24,609 nucleotides of DNA. Origin: Paratrimastix pyriformis. Lineage: Eukaryota > Preaxostyla > Paratrimastigidae. The stretch is taken from assembly GCA_027972325.1 (NCBI GenBank), contig JAPMOS010000355.1:1-24609 (forward strand), written 5' to 3'. The notes under the pieces are model-generated. The model ran no database searches. It saw only the letters and a list, made by a program, of their open reading frames with translations, and had not been told where the DNA came from. Made by a program: the position numbers and the translations under genes. Of this stretch, positions 10,531-18,310 are shown in pieces. Each line of letters begins with the position of its first letter. The first letter of the stretch is position 1.

Positions 10531-10831
10531 AAAACACCCCAACCCCACCATCCCCACCACCGCCCCCGTCCCGCAGTTTTCCGGTCCGGTTTTCTGCAAA
10601 AACAAAATGATCTTATACGAATGCTCGAGGAGGGGGTGGGGGTGAAATTGTTGGAGGGGGCCGGATGCCATCAACGGCACAATCGGGCTCGGGGGGCTGC
10701 GTGCATTACCAGTTTTCTCCCAGAGGATCCCCAAAACCGGCTCTCGCTCACCCCCCCCCCCCCCCCCGTTCATGAACGCCCTGTGCACTCTGGGTTCTTG
10801 TCGACGCCCCGTCCATACAAAACCGGAAACA
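10531..10831. other. Intergenic stretch with a 17-C homopolymer
   Basis: The first part (TTTTCCGGTCCGGTTTTCTG near 10577) matches 23505-23530 after the partial integrase of copy 2, so it is cassette 3' flank. After that the copies differ. A run of 17 C at 10751-10767 is followed by the 10-bp palindrome GTTCATGAAC. No gene is supported. The cassette's right edge probably lies in this stretch. Confidence 0.5.
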
Positions 10832-11466
10832 GATCACTAGCCTAAATGAGGAGAAGCTAACCGAAGGATGTCCAATGGCGCTGGGCTCGGCCCGTCCAAA
10901 GATAATCTTCCGAGCATTTCAGGGAAGTCCTTGCGTCGGCAGCCCTGGAAAGTGGCTCAGTCGATTTGTATGTGCGCCAGGTCTGTGCCACGCACATTGC
11001 TTCCGCCCGGCAAATCGAAGTCTCCGCAATGCACATGTCGGAATGAGGTCCCGGCTCCCCGGGAGGGGTTTGCCGGAGAGGGTCCCCGACCCCACCAGTC
11101 CACCGGCCCCACCACGGTGAGTGATGCACACGAAAGACCGCACGCGGGACCCACCGGGCTGACCGGAGCCGCCCCCGTGAACCTTTGGCACGACCTGTGG
11201 CTCCAACCCCGGGGAGTCGGACCCCCAAAATGTCGAGCGTGCTGGGCACTGGGGCCCCGCCGGGACTGATGGGGTTGGCTTGGGAGCATTCGGATTTTCA
11301 GTTTTTTTCACTGTGCACTCGGATCTCCCCCACCAGGGCCGATCTCGAAAATCGCCCCCAAGCGTTTCTGGAGAAGACCCCCAGGACCCCGCCCGAACAA
11401 GAGCTGTGAGTTTCCCGGTCGATTTGCGGCCGTGAGTTTGCCCGGTAGTTTTCCCAGTTACGCTCC
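10832..11466. repeat. 635-bp direct repeat, left copy
   Basis: This block and 12504-13138 are both 635 bp and about 94% identical by eye. Both start GATCACT(A/C)GCCTAAATGAGG and end GTTTTCCCAGTTACGCTCC. No TG...CA ends are seen. Minus-strand frames are fairly open through it, but no recognisable protein appears and GC-rich DNA often gives this. The left copy abuts the LINE fragment directly. Confidence 0.93.
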
Positions 11467-12503
11467 CTAGGCCGCGCCCGCCTGGCGCCAGCAGGCCGCC
11501 CCCGACTGGAAGGTGCGCCGGCTCGTCTGGCTGCTGTTCGGCACCTTCCCCACCCTGCAAACCATTCGGTGCCGATACGCGCGGAAGGCCTCAGCATCTG
11601 CCGGCGACGCCCCCGGTGGGGTCACCTGCCCACTCTGCCACGGCGGCCCCGAGACCATGTCCCACCTGCTGTCCGGCTGCGGCAGGTACCACGACTTCTA
11701 CACGGCCCGCCACGACCGTGTGGTCCGCCGACTCTGGGCCTGGTTCGGCGGGCAACGCGACTGGGTCACGCGGCATTATATGGGCGTGTCGGCAACCAAC
11801 TGTGCGCCCGCCTTCCCACCCACCCTGCTGGCCAAGCTCCCCGAGCAGTCCCGTGGCTCTGACGGCACCTGGTGGCTGCTCGACGTGGCCATCACTGGCC
11901 AGACCCACGACTGGCCGGCGCGGGCGGCGGCCAAGGCGGCCCACTACGTCGCCCTCTGCCAGGCCGTCACGGAGGCCACCGGGCAGCCCTGCCGCGCGGT
12001 GCCGGTGATTCTGTCGGCCCGAGGGACCGTGCCCCGGGCCACATGCCAGGCCCTGTCGCGGCTGACACCGGCCGACCCCCCTGCCGCGCGAACCGACCTC
12101 CAGCGGGCCCTCTCCTCCGTCTCGACCCTTCTGGTTCGGGACGCCCTCGCGCTCATGACCATGCGCAACGGCGCAGCTGCCGCGGCGGGCCCCGCGCCCT
12201 GGCCACGCCGTAGCGGCCGCCCAGGGCCCACGACCCGCCCCACCCGCCCCTGAGCACCCCTCCCCATCACCCACACCCATCACTGGGCGGCCCCGCCACC
12301 AGGCGGGCCCCCGGCCGGGAGGAGCCATCGTACGGGTCATTTGGCCCGGCCCCCCCCGGAGTGTAACGCATGGCGCGAAGGCGCGAGTAAGCTTTCTTCT
12401 TGAACTTGTCGCCTGCGCCCTCGCAAATACACAGCATGTTCTCCCCTAGACCCGGGGCTACGCTCCGGGTAAATTCAGCCCGGAATCGCACCAAAATGCA
12501 CGG
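11467..12503 (+). mobile_element. 3' part of a LINE (CCHC plus restriction-like endonuclease type)
   Basis: The stretch encodes only the C-terminal part of a non-LTR retrotransposon protein, then about 250 bp of 3' flank without a gene. The reverse transcriptase is missing, as in a 5'-truncated copy. It lies between two 635-bp direct repeats; whether those repeats belong to the LINE is not clear. The 3' flank shows no poly-A tail or simple tail repeat that I can see. Confidence 0.7.
11471..12253 (+). CDS. LINE C-terminal domain, CCHC zinc knuckle and RLE-like region
   Basis: The frame is open from just after the left 635-bp repeat to a TGA. A Trp/Arg-rich stretch (VRRLVWLLFGTFPTLQT) leads to the zinc knuckle CPLCHGGPETMSHLLSGC, spacing C-x2-C-x8-H-x4-C, followed by YTARHDRVVRRL; this is typical of LINE C-termini. 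Further on come WWLLDVAITG, AAKAAHYVALCQAV and VPVILSARGTVP, which resemble the D...K/Y...(W/A)RG pattern of R2/NeSL-type restriction-like endonucleases. The usual RPD triplet is not obvious, so the nuclease may be degenerate or differ. No ATG start fits; the frame is open to the repeat edge, consistent with 5' truncation. Confidence 0.72.
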   Translation, partial: AAPAWRQQAAPDWKVRRLVWLLFGTFPTLQTIRCRYARKASASAGDAPGGVTCPLCHGGPETMSHLLSGCGRYHDFYTARHDRVVRRLWAWFGGQRDWVTRHYMGVSATNCAPAFPPTLLAKLPEQSRGSDGTWWLLDVAITGQTHDWPARAAAKAAHYVALCQAVTEATGQPCRAVPVILSARGTVPRATCQALSRLTPADPPAARTDLQRALSSVSTLLVRDALALMTMRNGAAAAAGPAPWPRRSGRPGPTTRPTRP

Positions 12504-13138
12504 GATCACTCGCCTAAATGAGGAGAAGCTAACCGAAGGATGTCCAATGACGCTGGTCGCGGGTCGTCCAAAGATAATCTTCCGAGCATTCCAGGGAAGC
12601 CCTTGTGTTGGCAACCCTGGAAAGTGGCTCAATCGATTTGTATGTGCACCAGGTCTGTGCCAGGCACATTGCTTCCGCCCGGCAAATCGAAGTCTCCGCA
12701 ATGCACATGTCGGAATGAGGTCCCGGCTCCCCGGGACGGGTTTGCCGGAGAGGGTCCCCGACCCCACCAGTCCACCAGCCCCACCACGGTGAGTGAGGTG
12801 CACGAAAAACCGCACGCGGGACCCACCGGGCTGGCCCGAGCCGCCCCCGTGAACCTTTGGCACGACCTGTGGCTCCAACCCCGGGGAGGCGGACCCCCAA
12901 AATGTCGAGCGCACCCGGCCTTGGGGCCCCGCCCAGACTGATGGGGTTGGCTTGGGAGCATTCGGATTTTCAGTTTTTTTCACTGTGCACTCGGATCTCC
13001 CCCACCAGGGCCGATCTCGAAAATCGCCCCCAACGGTTTCTGGAGAAGACCCCCAGGACCCCCCCCGAACAAGAGCTGTGAGTTTCCCGGTCGATTTGCG
13101 GCCGTGAGTTTGGCCGGTAGTTTTCCCAGTTACGCTCC
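12504..13138. repeat. 635-bp direct repeat, right copy
   Basis: Partner of 10832-11466, same length and orientation. The differences are scattered substitutions, with clusters near 12550 and 12910. Beyond its right end the sequence (TGTTCCAGGGTTTCTG) is unrelated to what follows the left copy. Confidence 0.93.
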
Positions 13139-13389
13139 TGTTCCAGGGTTTCTGTGGACGCTATAGACGTTGAGATTTCTATAGAAAAAAGCCCGACGCT
13201 CTGGCCTCCGGGTTTTCGTGGACAGACCCTCCCCACTCGGCCTGTCTGTAGTGAGGGCCCGCGGGTTTTCATGAACAGACCCTCCCAAATCCTCCTTGCT
13301 TCGCTTTCACCTTGCATCACCCTGACGCACTTCCTCCTCCTTTTTTCGAGCCTCTTTTTCTCTAATTTCGGATCATAAAGAGAACCAGA
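13139..13389. other. Interval between the 635-bp repeat and gene A
   Basis: No gene is supported. A direct repeat of about 25 bp, GGGTTTTC(G/A)TG(G/A)ACAGACC with CTCCC after it, occurs at about 13211 and 13263. The rest is pyrimidine-rich (TTCCTCCTCCTTTTTTCGAG) and is the 3' flank of minus-strand gene A. Confidence 0.5.
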
Positions 13390-14615
13390 TTAATTACTAT
13401 CGTCTCCGTCTTGGGGATTGGCGTTGTAGTCGTTGTTGCCAGTGTCGTCATCCGACGGAGGGTAGTCCTTATCGCCGACAAACCATTCATCTTCGTCATC
13501 ATCTTCGTCATCATCTTCGTCATCTTTCGGCACGGATTCCGGCACGGGTTCGGGCTCAGCCACAAGGACAGGAAGGGGCAGAGGAAGGGGCCCAGTTAAG
13601 AGGAAGTCCCAAAGGGTAGGAAGCTCGCGCGCGCAGGTGCTGGTGCGGAACTTGTGGCACTGAATCGACCAGTCATAGGTCTTCCGTTCGTCCGCGGAGA
13701 GAGAGAGGTATTCACGTTCGCAGGCCAGGAATACCTTGGGGAACTGTTCTCCGTAGTAGTCAGTGCGCTCCAACAGGGAACGGTCACGAAGAACCCCCTT
13801 GAGGTAGAAGGGGTAAGAGCGTTCCCAGAGGACGATCTCATCGAGCCTCATCGGGCCCTCGATGGGGTGGTCGATGTCGAATGCAGCCTCGGAATCAAGG
13901 AGCAGGGTAATGATCAAGGCTCTTGCTGACAGGCCCCTGTAGGTCTGCGACGTATCAGAACAGCGTCCGCTGGTCAAGGAAAAAAAGACGCCACCGAAGG
14001 CGAGAACCATCCGGGCGAGTACCTTGTGCAACTCAACACAGATGGGAGCGGAGAAATCGTACTCAGTCAACGGCTTCAAAAAGTGAACGGGGACGATGAG
14101 GCCGCGATTCAGATGTTTCGTGTTCGGGAACCAACTTGCCAGCAGCTTGGGGAAGATCCGTTCGTAAAAAGCCTGTCGGCTTAGGTGCACCTCGGTCTTG
14201 TCCTCCGGTTGAAAGAAGTCGTAGGTCCTGGAGGAGAGGCATGAGAAACCCACAACACATCAGGGAAAACAGTAAACAGACCGATTGAGCGGGGAGCAGC
14301 GGACTTCGGAGCCGGGGGGGGTTGAGGCTGAGCCGGCTGGGGCTGAGGCGACGGCTTGGCCTGGGGGGCGGGCTGCGGCGGCTTGGCCTGGGGGGCGGGC
14401 TGCGACGGCTTGGCCTGGGGGGCGGGCTGCGGCGGCTTGGCCTGGGGGGCGGCTTCGCCTGGGGTCCGGCCTTGCCTGGGGGGCGGCAGCTTGCCCTGGC
14501 TGGCTCGTGGCGTCATGCCGGGAAGGGGCTCAGGAAGGGGCTCAGGAAGGGGCTCAGGAAGGGGCTCAGGAAGGGGCTCAGCCTGGCGAGACCGACTTGC
14601 GTGCTTCCTCTGCAT
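13390..14615 (-). CDS. Minus-strand gene A, unknown function
   Basis: I do not recognise this family. Exon 1 starts MQRKHASRSR; this ATG is chosen because it keeps the 30-nt spacing to the GGGTNAYAGCCACT motif seen in B and C (an upstream in-frame ATG exists at 14630). It continues with LPEP repeats and QAKPPQPAP repeats. Introns are likely at 14228-14281 and 13945-14022, both matched in gene C. The conserved body has LSRQAFYERIFPKLL, NRGLIVPVHFLKPL, RLDEIVLWERSYPFY and RKTYDWSIQCHKFRT. A Pro/Val stretch and a very acidic tail (DDEDDDEDDDEDEW, then GDDSN) end at a TAA. The joining phase of exon 1 to exon 2 is not resolved; an extra intron or a frame change is possible. Confidence 0.6.
14319..14519 (-). 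repeat. Linker module shared with the ParB-methyltransferase gene
   Basis: Read on the minus strand, this coding stretch runs from RASQGKLP through 27-bp QAKPPQPAP units to KPSPQPQPAQPQ. The same order and much identical DNA occur on the plus strand at about 7140-7315 and 21340-21535; for example CCAGCCAGGGCAAGCTGCCG is exact against copy 1. It is a module moved or converted between two otherwise unrelated genes. Confidence 0.85.
14520..14581 (-). repeat. 12-bp tandem repeat encoding (LPEP)n
   Basis: Five tandem units of GGAAGGGGCTCA (plus strand) encode Leu-Pro-Glu-Pro on the minus strand in exon 1 of gene A. The perfection of the units suggests recent slippage. Confidence 0.9.
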
Positions 14616-14645
14616 TTTGGCGGTTTCCATGCGGGATACTCCAGG

Positions 14646-14659
14646 GGGTAACAGCCACT
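14646..14659. promoter_or_regulatory. Shared motif GGGTNAYAGCCACT, site 2 (gene A)
   Basis: GGGTAACAGCCACT on the plus strand lies 30 nt upstream of the gene A ATG (14613-14615 on the minus strand). It reads AGTGGCTGTTACCC toward the gene. Confidence 0.6.
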
Positions 14660-14840
14660 CTTTTCAAAACCAGGAAGTTCAAAATCAGACACAAGGAAAG
14701 CGGGAAGAAGGTGGCGGAGGGGAAAAATCAACCGACTTGAAGAGGCTGTCCCGAGGGAGGAGAGCAGCGGGAAGTGTAGGTCCGGAACTGGTGGCTCTGA
14801 ATCGACCAGTCAGATCAAATCGAGAGGCCACAGGACTATT
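14660..14840 (-). pseudogene. Remnant of the 3' end of an A/C-type gene
   Basis: This stretch matches the 3' end and 3' flank of gene C (15515-15700): the shared TTTTCAAAACCAGG, the GGAAAGCGGGAAGAA-like block, and a minus-strand remnant resembling DWSI...FRT at about 14790-14815. It sits between gene B and gene A, where the end of a full family member would be expected. The gene B body has therefore been replaced or inserted within an ancestral tandem copy. Confidence 0.6.
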
Positions 14841-14881
14841 TCTCACGCCATCTCTCTGTTTTTTTCCCCTTCTAGGACGAA

Positions 14882-15466
14882 CTACGGCTGGCACACGATC
14901 TTCTTGGTGATCCACGCTGACGGATTCCGCACAACATAAAAGTTTTTGTCGAACAATAGATCAACGAAGGTCTTCTCGATGCGACTAGCCCCACAAAGGG
15001 CAACGTTTACGTCAATGAGGAGGGAAAGGGAAGGGGTTCCTGCAGTTATGCTCGCTGAGGGTCTCATTGTAGACTTGGTGATGAGGTCCCGGTCTTCACC
15101 GTCGTAGTCGTCGCCATATAATTCAAGAGCTTCCGCGGAAAGGGCCTCGTGAACGGACTCCAGCTCAGGCGACTCGGGGGGGAGTGCATATGCCGCCATC
15201 GTTGTCCACGTGAGGTGCCTCGTCAACGGACTCGGGAGGCAGTTCGGTCACGAGGGAATCGTCAGCAGAATTGACCAGAGCCACGCGAGAGGCCTCGAAC
15301 GGAGGCTCGTCCACAGCGGCCTCGGAAGGAGGCGGTTGGAGACGGAGACGGGGCTCCGGAATGGGCTCGGGTTCGGCACTGTCAGGAACGTCCTCGACGC
15401 GAATGATCTCGCGGCGGCAACGAGTCCAGCGTGGGGACTCCCTTTCCTTGCGTGCTTCCTCTGCAT
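14882..15466 (-). CDS. Minus-strand gene B, chimeric family member, unknown function
   Basis: The start (MQRKHARKGS, ATG at 15464-15466) and its upstream DNA match gene A, including the motif 30 nt upstream. The body differs. One frame carries an acidic, Pro-rich stretch (VEDVPDSAEPEPIPEPRLR, VALVNSADDSLVTELPPES; open to 15165). Another, ending at 14882, carries LPPESPELESVHEALSAEAL, ELYGDDYDGEDRDLIT, LLIDVNVALCGAS and KTFVDLLFDKNFYVVRNPSA. No single frame spans the gene, so it either holds unrecognised introns or is decaying. I recognise no domain. It seems to be a family promoter and start fused to foreign coding sequence. Confidence 0.4.
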
Positions 15467-15496
15467 TTTGGCGGGTTCCAGACGGGAAAATCCGGG

Positions 15497-15510
15497 GGGT
15501 CATAGCCACT
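15497..15510. promoter_or_regulatory. Shared motif GGGTNAYAGCCACT, site 3 (gene B)
   Basis: GGGTCATAGCCACT lies 30 nt upstream of the gene B ATG, the same spacing as at genes A and C. Confidence 0.6.
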
Positions 15511-15599
15511 CTTTTCAAAACCAGGGTGCATTCCAAAAAAAAAAAGCAAATAGACACAGGGAACGCGGGAAGAACGTGGCGGAGAGGAAAATCATCCTG

Positions 15600-16250
15600 T
15601 TATGCGCTCCCAGTGAACTTGAAGAGGCAGTCCCAATGGGCCGGTATCTCGCGGCGGCAGGTGTTGGTGCGGAACTTGTGGCAGTGAATCGACCAGTCAT
15701 AGGTCTTCCGATCGTCCTCGGAGAGAGCGAGGTATTCACGTTCGCAGCCCAGGAAGGCCTTGGGGAACTGATCACCGTAGTAGTCAGAGAGCTCCAACAT
15801 GGAACGGTCACGAAGAACCTCCTTGGCGAAGAAGGGGAAAGAGCGTTCCCAGAGGGCAAGCTCTTCGAGCCTCATCGAGCCCTCGATGGCGGGGTCCTGG
15901 TCGAATGCAGCCTCGGAGTCCAGGGTCACAAGAAGAGCCAAGGCTCTGCTGATCAGGAACTCGTAGGTCTTCCCGATATCAGCGCATTGTCCGCAGGACA
16001 GGGAAAAAAGAGTTTCCCGAAGGTGAGACACATCCGGGTAAGTACCTTGTGCAACTCAACACAGATGGCACCGGAGAGCTGGTACTCGGCCAAGGTCTTG
16101 AAAAAGTGAACAGGGACGATGACACCGCGATTCAGATGATTCGTGTTCGGGAACCAACGGCCCAGCAACTTGGGAAAGATCCGTTCGTAAAATGCCTGTC
16201 GGCTGAGCTTCATCAATGACTTTGTTTCCGGTTGGTAGAATAGGTAGGTC
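15600..16250 (-). CDS. Minus-strand gene C, conserved 3' body, unknown function
   Basis: Paralogue of the gene A body. Exon 16046-16250 encodes TYLFYQPETK, LSRQAFYERIFPKLLGRW and NRGVIVPVHFFKTL. A 77-bp GT-AG intron at 15969-16045 (GTACTTACCC donor, GGGAAG acceptor) accounts for the frame change; gene A has a 78-bp intron at the same place. Exon 15600-15968 encodes TYEFLISRALALL, LDSEAAFDQDPAIEG, RLEELALWERSFPFF and KTYDWSIHCHKFRT, ending FKFTGSA and TAA. The acidic tail of gene A is absent. An upstream intron at 16251-16301 links it to the low-complexity 5' part. No family is recognised; conservation between A and C suggests selection on the protein. Confidence 0.65.
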
Positions 16251-16301
16251 CTGTTGGAGAGGCATGAGAAACCCACAAGAGAGGAAAAACAGAAAACAGA
16301 C
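16251..16301 (-). other. Intron of gene C matched in gene A
   Basis: On the minus strand the interval runs from GTCTGTTTTCTG to CTCTCCAACAG, followed by GACCTAC. Gene A has the same intron at 14228-14281 (GTCTGTTTACTG to CTCTCCTCCAG). Both contain GGGTTTCTCATGCCTCTCC. Confidence 0.65.
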
Positions 16302-16372
16302 TGATTGAGGGGCGGGGGACAGTTGCAAAGGGAGGCGGAAGCGTACTCGAAGTGGGAAGGACCGCTGCGGCG

Positions 16373-17518
16373 TCAGGCGTTGACGACGTGCTCCTCGTGG
16401 CGGTGACCGGTGGCGTTTTGGGAGTAGCCACGGGAGCCCGACCCGGAGCCACTGCCGGAGGCGTCGAAGTGATCGTGGCGGTGGCCCGAGCCGACACCGC
16501 TGGAGGCGTTGAAGTGCTCCTGGTGGCGGGGACCGGGCCCGGAGGTGGAGGCGTTCTGAGAGACACAGCAGCCCGAGGCGGAGGCGTCTTGAGAGCAACA
16601 GGCGGAGCCGCAGCCGCTGCGGACTTCTTGATAGCCGGGGGCCTGTCCTGGGGTCTTGGGCGGGATGAAGACGGACGACAGTTTCTTGGGAGCGGGAGCG
16701 GGAAGTGGTGTCGCGGGAAGTGTCGGTTTCGGAGGGTGAGTGGCGGGCCGGCGTTGAAGTGGCTGCCTCGAGGCCGTCGGAGGAGGGGCGCGCTGTGTGG
16801 ACGGCGGCACGGGGTTGGAGGCCTGAGAGGCGCTCTGGTCGGGTTCGGTGCTCTGGTCGGGTTCGGTGCTCTGGTCGGGTTCGGTGCTCTGGTCGGGTTC
16901 GGTGCTCTGGTCGGGTTCGGCAGTCTGCTCGGGTTCGGCGGGGACAGGCTCGGGTTGGGCGGTCTGCTCGGGTTCGGCGGGGACATGCTCGAGTTCGGCG
17001 GGGACATGCTCGGGTTCGGCGGTCTGCTCGGGTTCGCGGTCTGCGGTGGTCTGCTCGCGGTCTGCGGTGGTCTGCTCATGGTCGGCGGTCTGCTCATGGT
17101 CGGCGGTCTGCTCATGGTCGGCGGTCTGTTCGGCTTCGGCGGGGTCGGCAGGCTGCTCGGGTGCAGCGGTCTCCTCGGATGGGCTGGCTTCCTTGGGTTC
17201 TGACTCAGTGTTATGCTCGGCTGGGATGAAGACGATGGCACGTTGGAGTTCCTGGCTGACCTGTTGGGGTTCTTCTTGTGCGGCCGTGGCATCCTGGCTG
17301 GCCTGTTGGGTCTCCTCCTCCTGTCCAGTCTCATCTTCGGTGCCAGGCTCGAGGCGGAGAGGGGACCCCTGCGCAGCATCGGATGACTTGCGTTCCGCGC
17401 GAGAACGTTTCCTCGAGTGGGGCTCCTCATCCGACTCATCCAGCGAGTGACGAGACGGTGTCGGGTAACGGCGGCCGCTGCGAGTCTCACGAAGTTCCTG
17501 AGTGCTTTCCTTAGGCAT
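16373..17518 (-). CDS. Minus-strand gene C, acidic repeat-rich 5' part
   Basis: The ATG at 17516-17518 opens MPKESTQELRETRSGRRYP, a basic Ser/Arg stretch with RKRSRAERK (likely nuclear signal), then long Glu/Gln/Pro repeats (TADHEQ, HVPAE, EPEQTAEP, five TEPDQS units), then a Pro-rich stretch and a Ser/Gly/His-rich end. The start sits where the starts of A and B sit, 30 nt from the shared motif. The frame stops at 16373, before the conserved body. Either it is the 5' exon joined through an intron I cannot place, or a separate protein. The composition resembles disordered nuclear or activation regions; no enzyme domain is seen. Confidence 0.6.
   Translation of the reverse strand: MPKESTQELRETRSGRRYPTPSRHSLDESDEEPHSRKRSRAERKSSDAAQGSPLRLEPGTEDETGQEEETQQASQDATAAQEEPQQVSQELQRAIVFIPAEHNTESEPKEASPSEETAAPEQPADPAEAEQTADHEQTADHEQTADHEQTTADREQTTADREPEQTAEPEHVPAELEHVPAEPEQTAQPEPVPAEPEQTAEPDQSTEPDQSTEPDQSTEPDQSTEPDQSASQASNPVPPSTQRAPPPTASRQPLQRRPATHPPKPTLPATPLPAPAPKKLSSVFIPPKTPGQAPGYQEVRSGCGSACCSQDASASGCCVSQNASTSGPGPRHQEHFNASSGVGSGHRHDHFDASGSGSGSGSRGYSQNATGHRHEEHVVNA
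16832..16921 (-). repeat. 18-bp tandem repeat encoding (TEPDQS)5
   Basis: Five units of GCTCTGGTCGGGTTCGGT on the plus strand are nearly perfect and encode Thr-Glu-Pro-Asp-Gln-Ser on the minus strand in gene C. Confidence 0.9.
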
Positions 17519-17548
17519 TTTGGCGGGATCAAGTGCGGCTGTTCCCCA

Positions 17549-17562
17549 GGGTAATAGCCACT
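17549..17562. promoter_or_regulatory. Shared motif GGGTNAYAGCCACT, site 4 (gene C)
   Basis: GGGTAATAGCCACT lies 30 nt upstream of the gene C ATG and about 25 bp from the start of satellite 2. Confidence 0.6.
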
Positions 17563-17587
17563 GTACGCTCTGGAGTCTCCCGAAGTT

Positions 17588-18250
17588 AGTCGGGGGTACT
17601 AAAATCCATACGACTCGTATGGAATTTCAATGGAAATCGAATTTTTCGGATCGGTGTTCCGACATGTCCGTTTTTCGGTGAAACTCGACGTTTTCGTCAT
17701 CAGAACCACTATCCCGCAGTTAGTCGGGTACTAAAATCCATACGACTCGTATGGAATTTCAATGGAAATCGAATTTTCGGATCGGTGTTCCGACATGTCC
17801 CAAAGGGTTTTTTCGGTGAAACTCGACGTTTTTCGTCATCAGAACCACTATCCCGCAGTTAGTCGGGGGTACTAAAATCCATACGACTCGGCTGGAATTT
17901 CAATGGAAATCGAATTTTTCGGATCGGTGTTCCGACATGTCCCAAAGGGTTTTTTCGGTGAAACTCGACGTTTTTCGTCATCAGAACCACTATCCCGCAG
18001 TTAGTCGGGGGTACTAAAATCCATACGACTCGTATGGAATTTCAATGGAAATCGAATTTTCGGATCGGTGTTCCGACATGTCCCAAAGGGTTTTTTCGGT
18101 GAAACTCGACGTTTTTCGTCATCAGAACCACTATCCCGCAGTTAGTCGGGGGTACTAAAATCCATACGACTCGTATGGAATTTCAATGGAAATCGAATTT
18201 TTCGGATCGGTGTTCCGACATGTCCCAAAGGGTTTTTTCGGTGAAACTCA
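17588..18250. repeat. Satellite array, family 2 (about 141-bp unit, five copies)
   Basis: The GGTACTAAAATCC block recurs at 17595, 17727, 17868, 18010 and 18151, spacing 132-142 bp. The unit follows the same order of blocks as satellite 1 but has diverged. Its dyad is CCATACGA-C-TCGTATGG, with one variant near 17879. The array lies between divergent genes: C leaves to the left and ParB-methyltransferase copy 2 starts to the right, so it may also act as a shared control region. Confidence 0.96.
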
Positions 18251-18310
18251 GCGGGGTGGACATTACCCCGGGTTCTCTTCCTTGTTCACGCGCCTTTTTG
18301 CCGTTTTCAG
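18251..18310 (+). promoter_or_regulatory. Conserved leader before ParB-methyltransferase copy 2
   Basis: Counterpart of 4076-4146: GGGGTGGACATTACCCCGGG, then ACGCGCCTTTTTGCCG and TTTTCAG before the ATG. Its retention next to a different satellite family shows that the leader belongs to the gene cassette and not to the satellite. Confidence 0.55.

Noticed and set aside
10919-11560. Minus-strand protein gene in the 635-bp repeats
   Set aside because: The frame is open in both copies, but no motif is recognisable and replacements are not clearly fewer than silent changes by eye; GC-rich DNA often leaves such frames open.
10832-13138. A complete LTR retrotransposon bounded by the 635-bp repeats
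   Set aside because: No TG...CA ends, primer site or polypurine tract was seen, and the inside encodes a LINE-type C-terminus.
16352-17450. Plus-strand Gly/Ser/Val-rich ORFs opposite gene C
   Set aside because: They are translations of the repeat DNA in the wrong sense; start position, upstream motif and paralogy support the minus-strand gene.
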